Of a DNA stretch of 13,989 nt, positions 1-7,159 are shown piece by piece. Source of the stretch: Bacteroidales bacterium. GTDB taxonomy: Bacteria > Bacteroidota > Bacteroidia > Bacteroidales > ML635J-15. Location of the stretch: assembly GCA_028701945.1 (NCBI GenBank), contig JAQVPT010000060.1, positions 1-13,989 on the forward strand, in the 5' to 3' direction. Below the pieces are notes generated by a model that was not told the origin of the DNA, ran no database searches, and was given only the letters and a program-made list of their open reading frames with translations. The position numbers and the translations under genes were made by a program. Each line of letters starts with the position of its first letter. Position 1 is the first letter of the stretch.

Positions 1-159
1 CGAAATAATGGCTTTATTTGAGGATATCATAAAAAAGGTAATACTATTGTGGTGGTAACTCACGAGGAAGATATTGCTCTTCATGCAAGACGTATCATAC
101 GTTTGAGAGATGGTAAAGTCGAATCCGATATTATTAATGAAAACCCAGCTATGAGATAA
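1..159 (+). pseudogene. 3' end of an ABC transporter ATP-binding protein, with an apparent one-base deletion
   Basis: Bases 2-28 read EIMALFEDI and bases 31-156 read HKKGNTIVVVTHEEDIALHA and onward, ending LRDGKVESD...NPAMR before TAA at 157-159. These two pieces lie in different frames. Together they match the region after Walker B in MacB/LolD-type ATPases, where the consensus is close to 'EIMxLFxxIxxxGNTxxxVTHExDIAxxAxRxIxLxDG'. The H in VTHE is the switch-region histidine. The downstream frame has TGA at 19-21, and the upstream frame runs into TAA soon after base 55. Restoring one base near 28-31 (ATCAT to ATCCAT) joins them. Such ATPases power efflux or lipoprotein-sorting transporters at the inner membrane. 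The 5' part lies outside the window. The gene may be truly broken, or this may be a sequencing or assembly error, which cannot be told from here. Confidence 0.8.
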
Positions 160-188
160 CTTATTAACCTGTATTAAATTTAATAAGT
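159..188 (+). repeat. AT-rich inverted repeat after the ABC ATPase gene
   Basis: ACTTATTAA (159-167) is a perfect 9-base inverted match to TTAATAAGT (180-188), with a 12-base loop. A second palindrome, TATTAAATTTAATA (172-185), overlaps it. The stem has only one G-C pair and no following T-run, so it would be a weak terminator at best. It lies exactly between the broken ATPase gene and the adenosyltransferase gene. It could also be chance in AT-rich DNA. Confidence 0.35.
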
Positions 189-216
189 AAGAAAAATCAG
201 ATAAAACATCCATATT

Positions 217-774
217 ATGAAGATTTATACAAAAACTGGAGATAAAGGCTCGACATCATTATTAGGAGGACAGCGAGTTAGCAAAGATAACATCAGGTTA
301 GAAGCTTACGGTACTGTGGACGAGTTAAATTCTTTTATCGGTATGATTAGGAATTTTAAGATTGATGCGTATGATCGTAATCTTATTGAGTTTATTCAAA
401 ATAGACTGTTTGATATAGGCTCATTTCTTGCTGCTGTTGATAAAGATGCCGAATTTCCATTACCCGAACTCCGTACAATAAGAAAAGAAGATATCGACTA
501 TCTTGAGCAATCAATTGATAGGTTTAGTCAGAAATTGCCAGAACTCAATAATTTTGTAATTCCGGCAGGAAGTGAACTAATTTCTTGGTGTAATATTGCA
601 AGAACAGTTTGTCGTCGTGCCGAAAGACGCATAATTTCAATTGAAAATGCAACAAAAGACTATTATAATGTTATTGTTTTCGTGAACAGACTGTCTGATT
701 TACTGTTTGTTATGGGTAGAAAATATGCTAACGAAAATAATATAAATGAAATATTATGGAATAATAATTTGTAA
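217..774 (+). CDS. pduO: PduO-type ATP:cob(I)alamin adenosyltransferase
   Basis: This 185-residue protein transfers the adenosyl group of ATP to cob(I)alamin in the cytoplasm, making the coenzyme used by enzymes such as methylmalonyl-CoA mutase. It has the full PduO/MMAB layout. The N-terminal ATP-binding stretch is TKTGDKGSTSLLGG (5-18). YGTVDELNS follows at 31-39, then the IPAGS turn (115-119), the arginine-rich helix ARTVCRRAERR (128-138) and the C-terminal YNVIVFVNRLSDLLFVMGR (150-168). The length is normal for the family. It starts at an ATG 57 bases after the ATPase stop; the usual MxIYTKTGDxG N-terminus confirms this start. No cobalamin riboswitch or other B12 gene is visible nearby, so it probably serves salvage of imported corrinoid. 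The family is clear; the symbol (pduO, or cobO by function) is a naming choice. Confidence 0.95.
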   Translation: MKIYTKTGDKGSTSLLGGQRVSKDNIRLEAYGTVDELNSFIGMIRNFKIDAYDRNLIEFIQNRLFDIGSFLAAVDKDAEFPLPELRTIRKEDIDYLEQSIDRFSQKLPELNNFVIPAGSELISWCNIARTVCRRAERRIISIENATKDYYNVIVFVNRLSDLLFVMGRKYANENNINEILWNNNL

Positions 775-839
775 TTCAGAAATTTTTGTTTATTTCGCAG
801 TCCGATTTATGAAATGTTTAACCTCAAATAATTAATAAT

Positions 840-1061
840 ATGTATTGGACATTGGAACTAGCATCAAAACTCGAAGATGCACCTTGGCCGGCAACAAAAG
901 ACGAGTTAATTGACTTTGCAATTCGCTCAGGAGCTCCTTTGGAAGTTATCGAAAACCTCCAGGAAATCGAAGATGAAGGCGAAGCATACGACAGTATCGA
1001 AGATATTTGGCCTGATTATCCTAGTAAGGACGATTTCTTCTTTAATGAAGACGAATATTAG
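840..1061 (+). CDS. Small acidic DUF2795-like protein
   Basis: This is a 73-residue soluble protein with no signal peptide or membrane segment. Its first half (PWPATKDELIDFAIRSGAPL, residues 15-34, then VIENLQEI) resembles the DUF2795 fold: a short 'P-A-T-K-x-E-L-I' helix, a small turn, and a second helix. From residue 43 the chain is strongly acidic and aromatic (EDEGEAYDSIEDIWPDY, ending FFFNEDEY). Very similar small proteins are common in Bacteroidota, as I recall, which suggests selection for a conserved role, but I know of no defined function. It lies 65 bases after the adenosyltransferase gene and is closed by the hairpin at 1094-1131, so it may be transcribed with that gene or alone. 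It is a real gene by family resemblance, clean codon use and ATG start; the function is unknown. Confidence 0.85.
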   Translation: MYWTLELASKLEDAPWPATKDELIDFAIRSGAPLEVIENLQEIEDEGEAYDSIEDIWPDYPSKDDFFFNEDEY

Positions 1062-1093
1062 GATTTGTCAAATTAGCCGGTGAAAATTTATAA

Positions 1094-1138
1094 AAACCGA
1101 TATTTAGTCTTGTTAAACTAAATATCGGTTTCTTTAAT
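1094..1138 (+). terminator. Intrinsic terminator after the DUF2795-like gene
   Basis: AAACCGATATTTAGT (1094-1108) pairs perfectly over 15 bases with ACTAAATATCGGTTT (1117-1131), leaving an 8-base loop. The 3' arm ends in TTT and runs into CTTTAAT. It lies 32 bases after the stop codon of the small acidic gene and well before panC. The stem is AT-rich, but its length and perfect pairing make it the best terminator in the window. The flanking A and T runs (1092-1096 and 1129-1135) could let it work in both directions. Confidence 0.8.
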
Positions 1139-1179
1139 ATTGTTGTTTCAAAATCTATTTGTTAAATTTTCTTAATAAC

Positions 1180-1196
1180 TTTAGCAAACTGCTAAA
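1180..1196. repeat. Small perfect hairpin/palindrome upstream of the panC promoter
   Basis: TTTAGCA (1180-1186) and TGCTAAA (1190-1196) are exact inverted copies around AAC. The element lies just upstream of the panC promoter candidate (1202-1232). It could be a protein-binding operator or a second weak transcription stop. No T-run follows, and no regulator gene in the window points to either role. Confidence 0.35.
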
Positions 1197-1201
1197 ATTC
1201 A

Positions 1202-1232
1202 TTTGGATTGAGTTTTCAAATATTTATATTCG
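1202..1232 (+). promoter_or_regulatory. Candidate Bacteroidota-type promoter for panC
   Basis: TTTG at 1202-1205 is followed after 19 bases by TATATTCG (1225-1232), which matches TAnnTTTG at all but one fixed position. The spacing fits the phylum's -33/-7 pattern. Transcription would begin about 6-7 bases later, near 1239, leaving a leader of about 10 bases before the ATG at 1249. This supports the later ATG as the panC start, because the in-frame TTG at 1159 would lie upstream of the promoter. Confidence 0.45.
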
Positions 1233-1248
1233 CAGAAAATTATTATCA

Positions 1249-2100
1249 ATGAAAGTGATGTATAGTGTCGCAGATACACAAACTTATTTGCAAAACTTAC
1301 GAGTAAAAAGTGATATGAAAATCGGATTTGTTCCAACAATGGGAGCTTTACATGATGGGCATATTTCGTTAGTAAAACAATCGGTCGAAGATAATGATTT
1401 TACAGTTGTATCTATTTTTGTTAATCCTCGACAATTTAATGATAAAAGCGACTTTGACAATTATCCTATAGATCATGAAAAGGATTTGGAGATGTTAAAT
1501 AAAGCTGGTTGTGACTTAGTCTTTTCACCTTCTGGTAATAATATCTTTGAAAACTTTGATGGATTTAAAATGGATTTTAATGGTCTTGATGAAATTTATG
1601 AAGGCGAGTTTCGACCAGGACATTTTCAAGGAGTTGTTGATATTGTTTATAGGTTGTTTGAAATAGTGCAGCCACATAAAGCATATTTTGGGCAAAAAGA
1701 CTTTCAGCAACTTGCAGTTATCAGATTAATGACAAAAACTGCTAATTTTGATATAGAGATAATTTCATGTCCTATTGTTCGCGAGAATAGTGGACTTGCA
1801 ATGAGTAGCCGAAACTTAAGGCTTAGTAAAGAGCAATTTCAGAGTGCTGCTAATATTTCTAAACTTTTAAATTATATTGCTATTAATTTGAAAGTGGGGG
1901 ATGATACTGATAGTTATTCCCAGTATTTTATTGATGAAATTGAGAAAATCTCTGATATGAAAGCAGAATATTGCGTATTTTGTAATACTGTAAGTCTAGA
2001 TTTGATAAAAAAAATCACTAAAAACTCTGAAATAATAGTGTGTGTAGCAGTTTGGTGTGGAAAAATTCGATTAATTGATAATATTATTTTGGTGTTTTAA
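1249..2100 (+). CDS. panC: Pantothenate synthetase
   Basis: This cytoplasmic enzyme joins D-pantoate and beta-alanine, using ATP, in the last step of pantothenate (vitamin B5) synthesis. From the ATG at 1249 it has 283 residues, normal for PanC. The nucleotidyltransferase signature PTMGALHDGH (29-38) holds the HxGH-type histidines. FVNPRQFN (57-64), RPGHFQGVV (122-130), FGQKDFQQ (147-154), the KMSKS-equivalent MSSRN (185-189) and IRLIDN (273-278) follow in the usual order. The frame stays open upstream to a TTG at 1159. That 30-residue extension is hydrophobic and AT-rich and has no counterpart in PanC. It also overlaps the promoter, so I reject it. panD follows 43 bases downstream and makes the beta-alanine that this enzyme uses. 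Confidence 0.97.
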   Translation: MKVMYSVADTQTYLQNLRVKSDMKIGFVPTMGALHDGHISLVKQSVEDNDFTVVSIFVNPRQFNDKSDFDNYPIDHEKDLEMLNKAGCDLVFSPSGNNIFENFDGFKMDFNGLDEIYEGEFRPGHFQGVVDIVYRLFEIVQPHKAYFGQKDFQQLAVIRLMTKTANFDIEIISCPIVRENSGLAMSSRNLRLSKEQFQSAANISKLLNYIAINLKVGDDTDSYSQYFIDEIEKISDMKAEYCVFCNTVSLDLIKKITKNSEIIVCVAVWCGKIRLIDNIILVF

Positions 2101-2120
2101 GTAAGTATTATTTAACTTTG
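2088..2120 (+). promoter_or_regulatory. Candidate Bacteroidota-type promoter for panD
   Basis: TTTG (2088-2091) lies inside the last codons of panC. After 21 bases it is followed by TAACTTTG (2113-2120), a perfect TAnnTTTG box. The predicted transcription start is near 2127, about 17 bases before the panD ATG. panD and the genes after it could therefore be expressed independently of panC. Confidence 0.6.
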
Positions 2121-2143
2121 CAGCGATTTATCATATTTATATT

Positions 2144-2494
2144 ATGTATATAGAAGTAGTAAAATCAAAAATTCATAAAGTCAGAGTTACTGAAGCAAAT
2201 CTTCAATATGTTGGCAGTATTACTATTGACGAAGATTTAATGGTAGCTTCCAATATTATTGAACACGAAAAAGTACAGGTTGTGAACATCAATAATGGTG
2301 AGCGATTCGAAACCTATGTTATTAAAGGTGCGTCTGGCTCTGGTGTTATTTGTCTTAATGGTCCAGCTGCCAGAAAAGTAGCTGTGGATGATATTGTTAT
2401 CATTATTTCTTATGCGACTATGGATTTTGAGGAAGCCAAACATTTTAAACCATCTTTTATTTTTCCCGATACAAAAACAAATTCAATTGTTTAA
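2144..2494 (+). CDS. panD: Aspartate 1-decarboxylase precursor
   Basis: This pyruvoyl enzyme decarboxylates L-aspartate to beta-alanine, the partner substrate for PanC. The 116-residue chain has the self-cleavage site Gly24-Ser25; Ser25 becomes the pyruvoyl group of the alpha chain. Lys9, Arg54, Thr57 and Tyr58 sit at the positions known to matter in the Escherichia coli enzyme, and LNGPAARKV (71-79) is the conserved substrate-pocket loop. The length and motifs are fully normal, so the gene looks intact. The start is the ATG that gives the standard N-terminus (MYIEVVKSKIH). The next gene begins only three bases after the stop, so the two are almost certainly cotranscribed. Confidence 0.97.
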   Translation: MYIEVVKSKIHKVRVTEANLQYVGSITIDEDLMVASNIIEHEKVQVVNINNGERFETYVIKGASGSGVICLNGPAARKVAVDDIVIIISYATMDFEEAKHFKPSFIFPDTKTNSIV

Positions 2495-2497
2495 AAA

Positions 2498-2980
2498 ATG
2501 GATTATTTAAGTTTAATTAATGCCAAGATTGTAAAAAGAAACGAAATAACAGCATGGGTGCTCGACTGGAAAAAGAATAAGAACTCAATAGTTTTTACTA
2601 ATGGTTGTTTCGATATTTTGCATTATGGGCATATTGATTACCTTGCTAAAGCTCGAGATTTAGGTGATAAACTGATAATTGGTTTGAATTCTGACGCTTC
2701 AGTCAAACGTCTTAAAGGAGAAACCCGTCCAATAAACAATCAGATTGCGAGGGCTAATGTGCTTGCATCACTTCTGTTTGTAGATTTAGTTGTTATATTT
2801 GAGGATGATACTCCAGAAGACCTTATTAAATCAGTTATTCCTGATATTCTTGTTAAAGGCGGAGACTATGACTTTAACGATATTGTGGGTGCTGATTTTG
2901 TTATGGCTCGTGGAGGACTGGTAGAGATTATTCCTTTTGTTGACGGATATTCTTCATCAGAGATATTAAAAAAGTTGTAA
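2498..2980 (+). CDS. rfaE2: D-glycero-beta-D-manno-heptose 1-phosphate adenylyltransferase (RfaE domain II type)
   Basis: The 160-residue protein is a cytidylyltransferase-fold enzyme. It is predicted to transfer AMP from ATP to heptose 1-phosphate, giving ADP-heptose for the lipopolysaccharide core. TNGCFDILHYGH (34-45) carries the HxGH nucleotide-binding motif. LNSDASVKRLKG (63-74), LVKGGDY (118-124) and the C-terminal YSSSEIL (151-157) match the second domain of HldE/RfaE. The sugar-kinase domain found in the E. coli fusion is absent, so a separate kinase must be encoded elsewhere. It starts three bases after panD. Glycerol-3-phosphate cytidylyltransferase has a similar fold, but the LKG/VKGGDY/YSSSE set favours heptose. 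Specificity is inferred from family resemblance. Confidence 0.9.
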   Translation: MDYLSLINAKIVKRNEITAWVLDWKKNKNSIVFTNGCFDILHYGHIDYLAKARDLGDKLIIGLNSDASVKRLKGETRPINNQIARANVLASLLFVDLVVIFEDDTPEDLIKSVIPDILVKGGDYDFNDIVGADFVMARGGLVEIIPFVDGYSSSEILKKL

Positions 2981-3005
2981 CTAATTAAAAAATATATTAT
3001 ATTTG
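2975..3005 (+). promoter_or_regulatory. Candidate Bacteroidota-type promoter for the lipoprotein gene and radA
   Basis: TTG (2975-2977) lies at the very end of rfaE2. After a 20-base spacer it is followed by TATATTTG (2998-3005), a perfect TAnnTTTG box. The predicted start is near 3012, about 19 bases before the ATG at 3031. This supports the ATG over an upstream in-frame TTG at 3010. Confidence 0.6.
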
Positions 3006-3030
3006 TCAGTTGAAATTAAAATATAAAATC

Positions 3031-3438
3031 ATGAAAATCGGAAAATCATTAATATTTATTGCTATAATCGCTTTTTTCTTCGCAGGATGTAAAAATGTTT
3101 CAGAAGACGTTGTTGGCACTTGGAATTTTCAAACATTTGATAATAAGCCTCAAGGCACAATTACTTGGACTTTTAAAGATGATGGCACGTTAATACGTAT
3201 AGCAACAAACGACGACGGAATTAAGTTTGATTCATGCAACTATGCTGTTGATAAATCCTTACTTAAAACACAAATAACAATTAGTAACAGTAGGGATTTA
3301 CCTGGTTATTCTGAAATCAATGGTTTATTTCGAATTGATAAATTTAAGGACGATATTCTTGTTATGACTCGCATCAGACTTGGAGACGATTCGGAAGGTG
3401 GTGCATATCTTAGATGTGAGATGAATCGCAAAAATTAG
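3031..3438 (+). CDS. Small predicted lipoprotein, lipocalin-like
   Basis: From the ATG at 3031 this is a 135-residue protein. Residues 1-19 are a lipoprotein signal (KIGK followed by a hydrophobic LIFIAIIAFFF core), and the FAGC lipobox puts the acylated cysteine at position 20. The mature part begins with VGTW (28-31) and continues with ITWTFKDDGTL (44-54), LFRIDKFKDDILVMTRI (99-115) and a final YLRCEMNRK strand. This alternating beta-strand pattern with an early GTW resembles the small 'lipocalin-like' proteins common in Bacteroidota. A role in binding a hydrophobic ligand is only a guess. Two cysteines in the mature part (69 and 129) could form a disulphide. It ends three bases before radA. 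An upstream in-frame TTG at 3010 would add seven residues and is unlikely. Confidence 0.8.
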   Translation: MKIGKSLIFIAIIAFFFAGCKNVSEDVVGTWNFQTFDNKPQGTITWTFKDDGTLIRIATNDDGIKFDSCNYAVDKSLLKTQITISNSRDLPGYSEINGLFRIDKFKDDILVMTRIRLGDDSEGGAYLRCEMNRKN

Positions 3439-3441
3439 AGG

Positions 3442-4806
3442 ATGGCTAAAGATAAAGCAGTTTTTGTTTGTCAAAACTGTGGTTATATATCGCCCAAATG
3501 GGCTGGAAAGTGTTCCAACTGTAATAGTTGGAATTCTTTTATAGAGGAAATTAGAACTTCTGATGCCAAAGGATTAATGTCTAAAAGTGAAGCCAAACCT
3601 GGCAATCCAATTAAAATTAGTGAAATACGTAAACAGCAATTAAATAGAATAGAATTACCTTATTCAGAATTTAATCGTGTTCTTGGTGGTGGCTTAGTTC
3701 CTGGGTCGCTTGTGCTGTTAGGAGGAGAACCTGGAATCGGAAAGTCAACTCTAGTATTGCAGACAGTACTTAATCTCGATCAACTTAAAGTTTTATACGT
3801 TTCTGGAGAGGAAAGTGAAAATCAAATAAAATTGCGTGCCGAACGGATAGGTATTAATAATGAAAACTGCTTTATTTATACCGAAACAAATATCGAAAAA
3901 ATTATTGCAACGATTAAGTCTTTGGAACCAGAGATTATCGTAATCGATTCTGTACAAACAGTTGCTTCGGCAGATTTAACTTCTTCTCCTGGCACGGTAA
4001 GTCAGATTAGAGAATGCACCCGAATATTGCAAGAATATGCAAAAGAATTTGATATTCCTGTTATTTTAATAGGACATATAAATAAAGACGGCGATATCGC
4101 TGGTCCTATGTCTTTAGAGCATATTGTTGATGCTGTGTTTCAGTTTGAAGGAGATAATAATCATTACTATCGATTGCTGAGACCAAAGAAAAATAGATTT
4201 GGCTCGACTTATGAAATTGGAGTTTTTGAAATGCTAAATCATGGTTTAAAAGAAATCACAGATCCGGGTAATATTTTGCTTACTGGAGACAACTCCAATT
4301 TAAGTGGCGTGGCTTATGGTACCATGGGAGAGGGGACAAGAACTTTAATGATAGAAATTCAGACTTTGATTGGTAATGCTGTTTATAGTAGTCCTCAGAG
4401 AACTTCTACAGGCTTTGATGGACGCAGATTTCAAATGATTTTGGCTGTAATCGAAAAAAGATTGGGCTTAAACCTTAGTCAAAAAGATGCTTTTGTAAAT
4501 ATTGCTGGAGGGATTAAAGTTAGCGATACTGCAGCCGATATCGCCGTATTAGCTTCTGTAATTTCGTCTTATTATGATAAACCGATACCTGAAAACACTT
4601 GTTTTATTGGAGAGTTGGGTCTTTCGGGGCAAGTTCGCCCTGTTTCTTTTATCGATAAAAGAGTGAGTGAAGCTCGTCGTCTGGGATTTGGTAATATTTT
4701 TATCTCATCGGCACAAAAATCGGAGCTTAATAAGAAGATACCTGGAATAATAAGTGTTTCAGATATAAAAGAATTTGCAGCAAAACTTTTTCGACCTGCA
4801 AAATAA
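3442..4806 (+). CDS. radA: DNA repair protein RadA (Sms), branch-migration ATPase
   Basis: RadA is a RecA-related ATPase that drives branch migration of recombination intermediates. The 454-residue chain has the complete family layout. An N-terminal zinc finger uses Cys10, Cys13, Cys24 and Cys27. The Walker A loop is GEPGIGKST (95-103) and Walker B is IIVIDS (165-170). The RadA-specific KNRFG motif is at 250-254. A C-terminal Lon-protease-like domain runs from about 275, with GGIKVSDTAADIAVL (356-370) and GELGLSGQVRP (390-400); it is not expected to be proteolytic in this family. The start ATG lies three bases after the lipoprotein gene. A GAGG touches the ATG too closely to be a normal ribosome site. 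The stop lies one base from that of the opposite-strand penicillin-binding protein gene. Confidence 0.98.
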   Translation: MAKDKAVFVCQNCGYISPKWAGKCSNCNSWNSFIEEIRTSDAKGLMSKSEAKPGNPIKISEIRKQQLNRIELPYSEFNRVLGGGLVPGSLVLLGGEPGIGKSTLVLQTVLNLDQLKVLYVSGEESENQIKLRAERIGINNENCFIYTETNIEKIIATIKSLEPEIIVIDSVQTVASADLTSSPGTVSQIRECTRILQEYAKEFDIPVILIGHINKDGDIAGPMSLEHIVDAVFQFEGDNNHYYRLLRPKKNRFGSTYEIGVFEMLNHGLKEITDPGNILLTGDNSNLSGVAYGTMGEGTRTLMIEIQTLIGNAVYSSPQRTSTGFDGRRFQMILAVIEKRLGLNLSQKDAFVNIAGGIKVSDTAADIAVLASVISSYYDKPIPENTCFIGELGLSGQVRPVSFIDKRVSEARRLGFGNIFISSAQKSELNKKIPGIISVSDIKEFAAKLFRPAK

Positions 4807-4807
4807 T

Positions 4808-7159
4808 CTATAATTTATTGAAATTTCCATCGTGATTGCTCTTTTCATATTCTGCACAATCTATTTCTACTGATAGTTGTGTTGGCTTTTCAAATGTACT
4901 CTCTCTTGAATATGGTAGTTTAGGATCATCATAAACTTTTTGCATATATAAACCAAAAATTGGAAGTACGAGAGATGCCCCTTGTCCTAGTGTGATATAT
5001 CTGAATCTTATGCTTCGTTCTTCTCCGCCAACCCAGCCACCGCTGACAAGTTCTGGAGCAACTCCAATAAACCACCCGTCCGAATGATTGTTTGTGGTAC
5101 CTGTTTTGCCAGCAAGTTCGTTGTATAGTTTATAGGTAAATCGTAATCTTACTGAAGTTCCCATATCAACGACCCCTTTCATGAGATCGACCATGAGGTA
5201 AGCCGTTTCTTCACTAATTGCTTCTGATTGAATGGGTCCAAAGTTGGCTAAAACATTTCCATTTTTATCTTCGATTCTTGTAATATATGTTGGGCGTGTA
5301 TAAATACCTTTATTGGCAAATGTGCTGTATGCTCCAACCATTTCGCTTAGTAGTACTTCTGCTGCACCAACACAAATAGATGGAAAAGGATCGATATGAC
5401 TGTGCACTCCCATTTTATCTGCAATAGAAACAACGGCTTGTGGTGAATATTGTTTTAAAACCCATGCAGAAATTTGATTTAGTGAGTTTGCAAGACCAAA
5501 TTTAAGCGTAATCATTTCCCCGTCATATTTTGTTTCCGAAAATTTTGGAGTGTAGTATTCTTTTCCTGACCCTTTAGGGAGTTTAAAAGTTACTTCGACA
5601 TTTGGCACTTTAGTACATGGTGAATATCCATTTTGCATCGCAAGACAATAAATAAAAGGTTTTATCGTGGAGCCGACCTGTCGTCTCGATTTTGTAGCTT
5701 GATCAAACTTAAAGTGTTTGTAGTCAATTCCACCTACATAAGCTTTAACATGTCCTGTTTGAGGTTCCATTGACATAAAACCTGCTCTGAGAAAATGTTT
5801 ATAATATAAAATAGAGTCATAAGGTGTCATTATTGTATCTATATCGCCTTTCCACGCAAATACACTCATCGGGGCAGGGGTTTTAAAACTATGTATAATG
5901 GAATCTTCTGGAACGCCAGCAGCCTTCATTACTCTCCATCTCTCTGTGCGTTTCATTGTTAGATACATAATATTATCAACATCGTCTTGTGATAGGTCGT
6001 TTGAGAATGGAGGTCTTTTATTATATTTTTGGTCTTTCATAAATTCTCCCTGTATAAAACCTCCTATATGTTCTCGTACTGCATCTTCTGCATATTTTTG
6101 CATCCGACTATTAATAGTTGTATATAATTGTAAGCCATCACTGTATATGTCGTAGAGTGTTCCATCGGGTTTTGTGTTTTTATTACACCAGCCATAAGAG
6201 GGGTCTATTGCCCAGTTAATCGAGTCTTCGATATATTCTCGCTTATCAAAATAGTCTGTGGCAACGGGTTTCTTTGCAGTTAGCCACATTCGCAGAAACT
6301 CTCTAAAATATGTTGCCGAACCAATATTGTGGTCAACTTTCTGATATCTTATTTCAAGAGGAATTAGCTTTAACGAGTCGAATGTTTCTTCTGTTATAAA
6401 GTCGTATTTTAACATTTGACTTAATACAACATTTCTTCTGTGTAAAGTTTCTTCGGGACGTTTTAGCGGATTATACAAGGATGGATTCTTTGCCATACCT
6501 ATAAGCATTGCTGATTGTGTTATGCTAAGAGCGTCTGGTGTTGTGTCAAAATAAACGCGTGATGCAGATTCTATTCCAACAGCCAAGTTTAAAAAATCGA
6601 ATTTATTTAGGTACATTTCGATTATTTCCCTTTTTGTAAAATTACGCTCAAGTCTGACTGCAATTATCCATTCTTGAAATTTGCAATTTATTAGCTCTAT
6701 TGCAGACAAATCGCTGGGTCTATTAAATAACATTTTTGCGAGTTGTTGGGAGATTGTGCTTCCGCCTCCTTTTGTTCCGCCTCCTGCAATTCCAGTAATG
6801 ACTCTTGGGATAGCTCTAAAATCTATCCCGTTATGATCATAAAATCGAACATCTTCGGTTGCGATTAAAGCATTTATCAAATAAGGAGATAATTCGTCAA
6901 ACGAAATCTGAGTGCGATTTTCTCTAAAATAGGTGCCTAGCAGTTCTAGATCAGATGAATATATTTTAGTGGCTAATTGTTCATTTGGGTTTTCTAGTTG
7001 TTCAAAGCTTGGCATACGTCCAAACTTGCCACTACCTAGAGTTTTGAAATATATAAATACTCCAATTACGCCTAAAATGCTAATTGTCCATAAACTAATT
7101 GTAAAAATTCTGGCAAATTTGCGAGAATAAGTTACTTTTGCAGCTTTATTCTTAACCAT
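4808..7159 (-). CDS. mrcA: Class A penicillin-binding protein 1A (transglycosylase-transpeptidase)
   Basis: This bifunctional enzyme polymerises and crosslinks peptidoglycan at the outer face of the inner membrane. Numbered from the ATG at 7159 it has 783 residues. A short basic cytoplasmic tail is followed by one membrane segment (about 18-38). The GT51 domain has EDVRFYDHNGID with catalytic Glu102, GGSTISQQLAK (132-142) and REIIEMYLN (177-185). The transpeptidase domain has the STIK active site (Ser497, Lys500), SLN (559-561) and KTGTT (685-689). All catalytic motifs are present. The frame stays open to a TTG at 7228, but that would leave only 19 bases before topA and add a tail coded by very AT-rich DNA, so the ATG is preferred. 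Its role could overlap with PBP1A/1C paralogues; the symbol is by general class. Confidence 0.95.
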   Translation of the reverse strand: MVKNKAAKVTYSRKFARIFTISLWTISILGVIGVFIYFKTLGSGKFGRMPSFEQLENPNEQLATKIYSSDLELLGTYFRENRTQISFDELSPYLINALIATEDVRFYDHNGIDFRAIPRVITGIAGGGTKGGGSTISQQLAKMLFNRPSDLSAIELINCKFQEWIIAVRLERNFTKREIIEMYLNKFDFLNLAVGIESASRVYFDTTPDALSITQSAMLIGMAKNPSLYNPLKRPEETLHRRNVVLSQMLKYDFITEETFDSLKLIPLEIRYQKVDHNIGSATYFREFLRMWLTAKKPVATDYFDKREYIEDSINWAIDPSYGWCNKNTKPDGTLYDIYSDGLQLYTTINSRMQKYAEDAVREHIGGFIQGEFMKDQKYNKRPPFSNDLSQDDVDNIMYLTMKRTERWRVMKAAGVPEDSIIHSFKTPAPMSVFAWKGDIDTIMTPYDSILYYKHFLRAGFMSMEPQTGHVKAYVGGIDYKHFKFDQATKSRRQVGSTIKPFIYCLAMQNGYSPCTKVPNVEVTFKLPKGSGKEYYTPKFSETKYDGEMITLKFGLANSLNQISAWVLKQYSPQAVVSIADKMGVHSHIDPFPSICVGAAEVLLSEMVGAYSTFANKGIYTRPTYITRIEDKNGNVLANFGPIQSEAISEETAYLMVDLMKGVVDMGTSVRLRFTYKLYNELAGKTGTTNNHSDGWFIGVAPELVSGGWVGGEERSIRFRYITLGQGASLVLPIFGLYMQKVYDDPKLPYSRESTFEKPTQLSVEIDCAEYEKSNHDGNFNKL

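Noticed and set aside
160..216. Cobalamin riboswitch before the adenosyltransferase gene
   Set aside because: The gap is only 57 bases, far too short for the B12 aptamer, and no B12-box-like sequence is visible.
1159..1248. A 30-residue N-terminal extension of PanC from a TTG codon
   Set aside because: It has no match to the PanC family, overlaps the hairpin and promoter candidate, and the ATG at 1249 gives the usual N-terminus.
1525..1710. Minus-strand open frame inside panC
   Set aside because: It lies wholly within a well-supported gene and its protein has no recognisable features.
5898..6155. Plus-strand open frame inside the penicillin-binding protein gene
   Set aside because: It is opposite conserved coding sequence and resembles no known protein; it is a shadow of the real gene.
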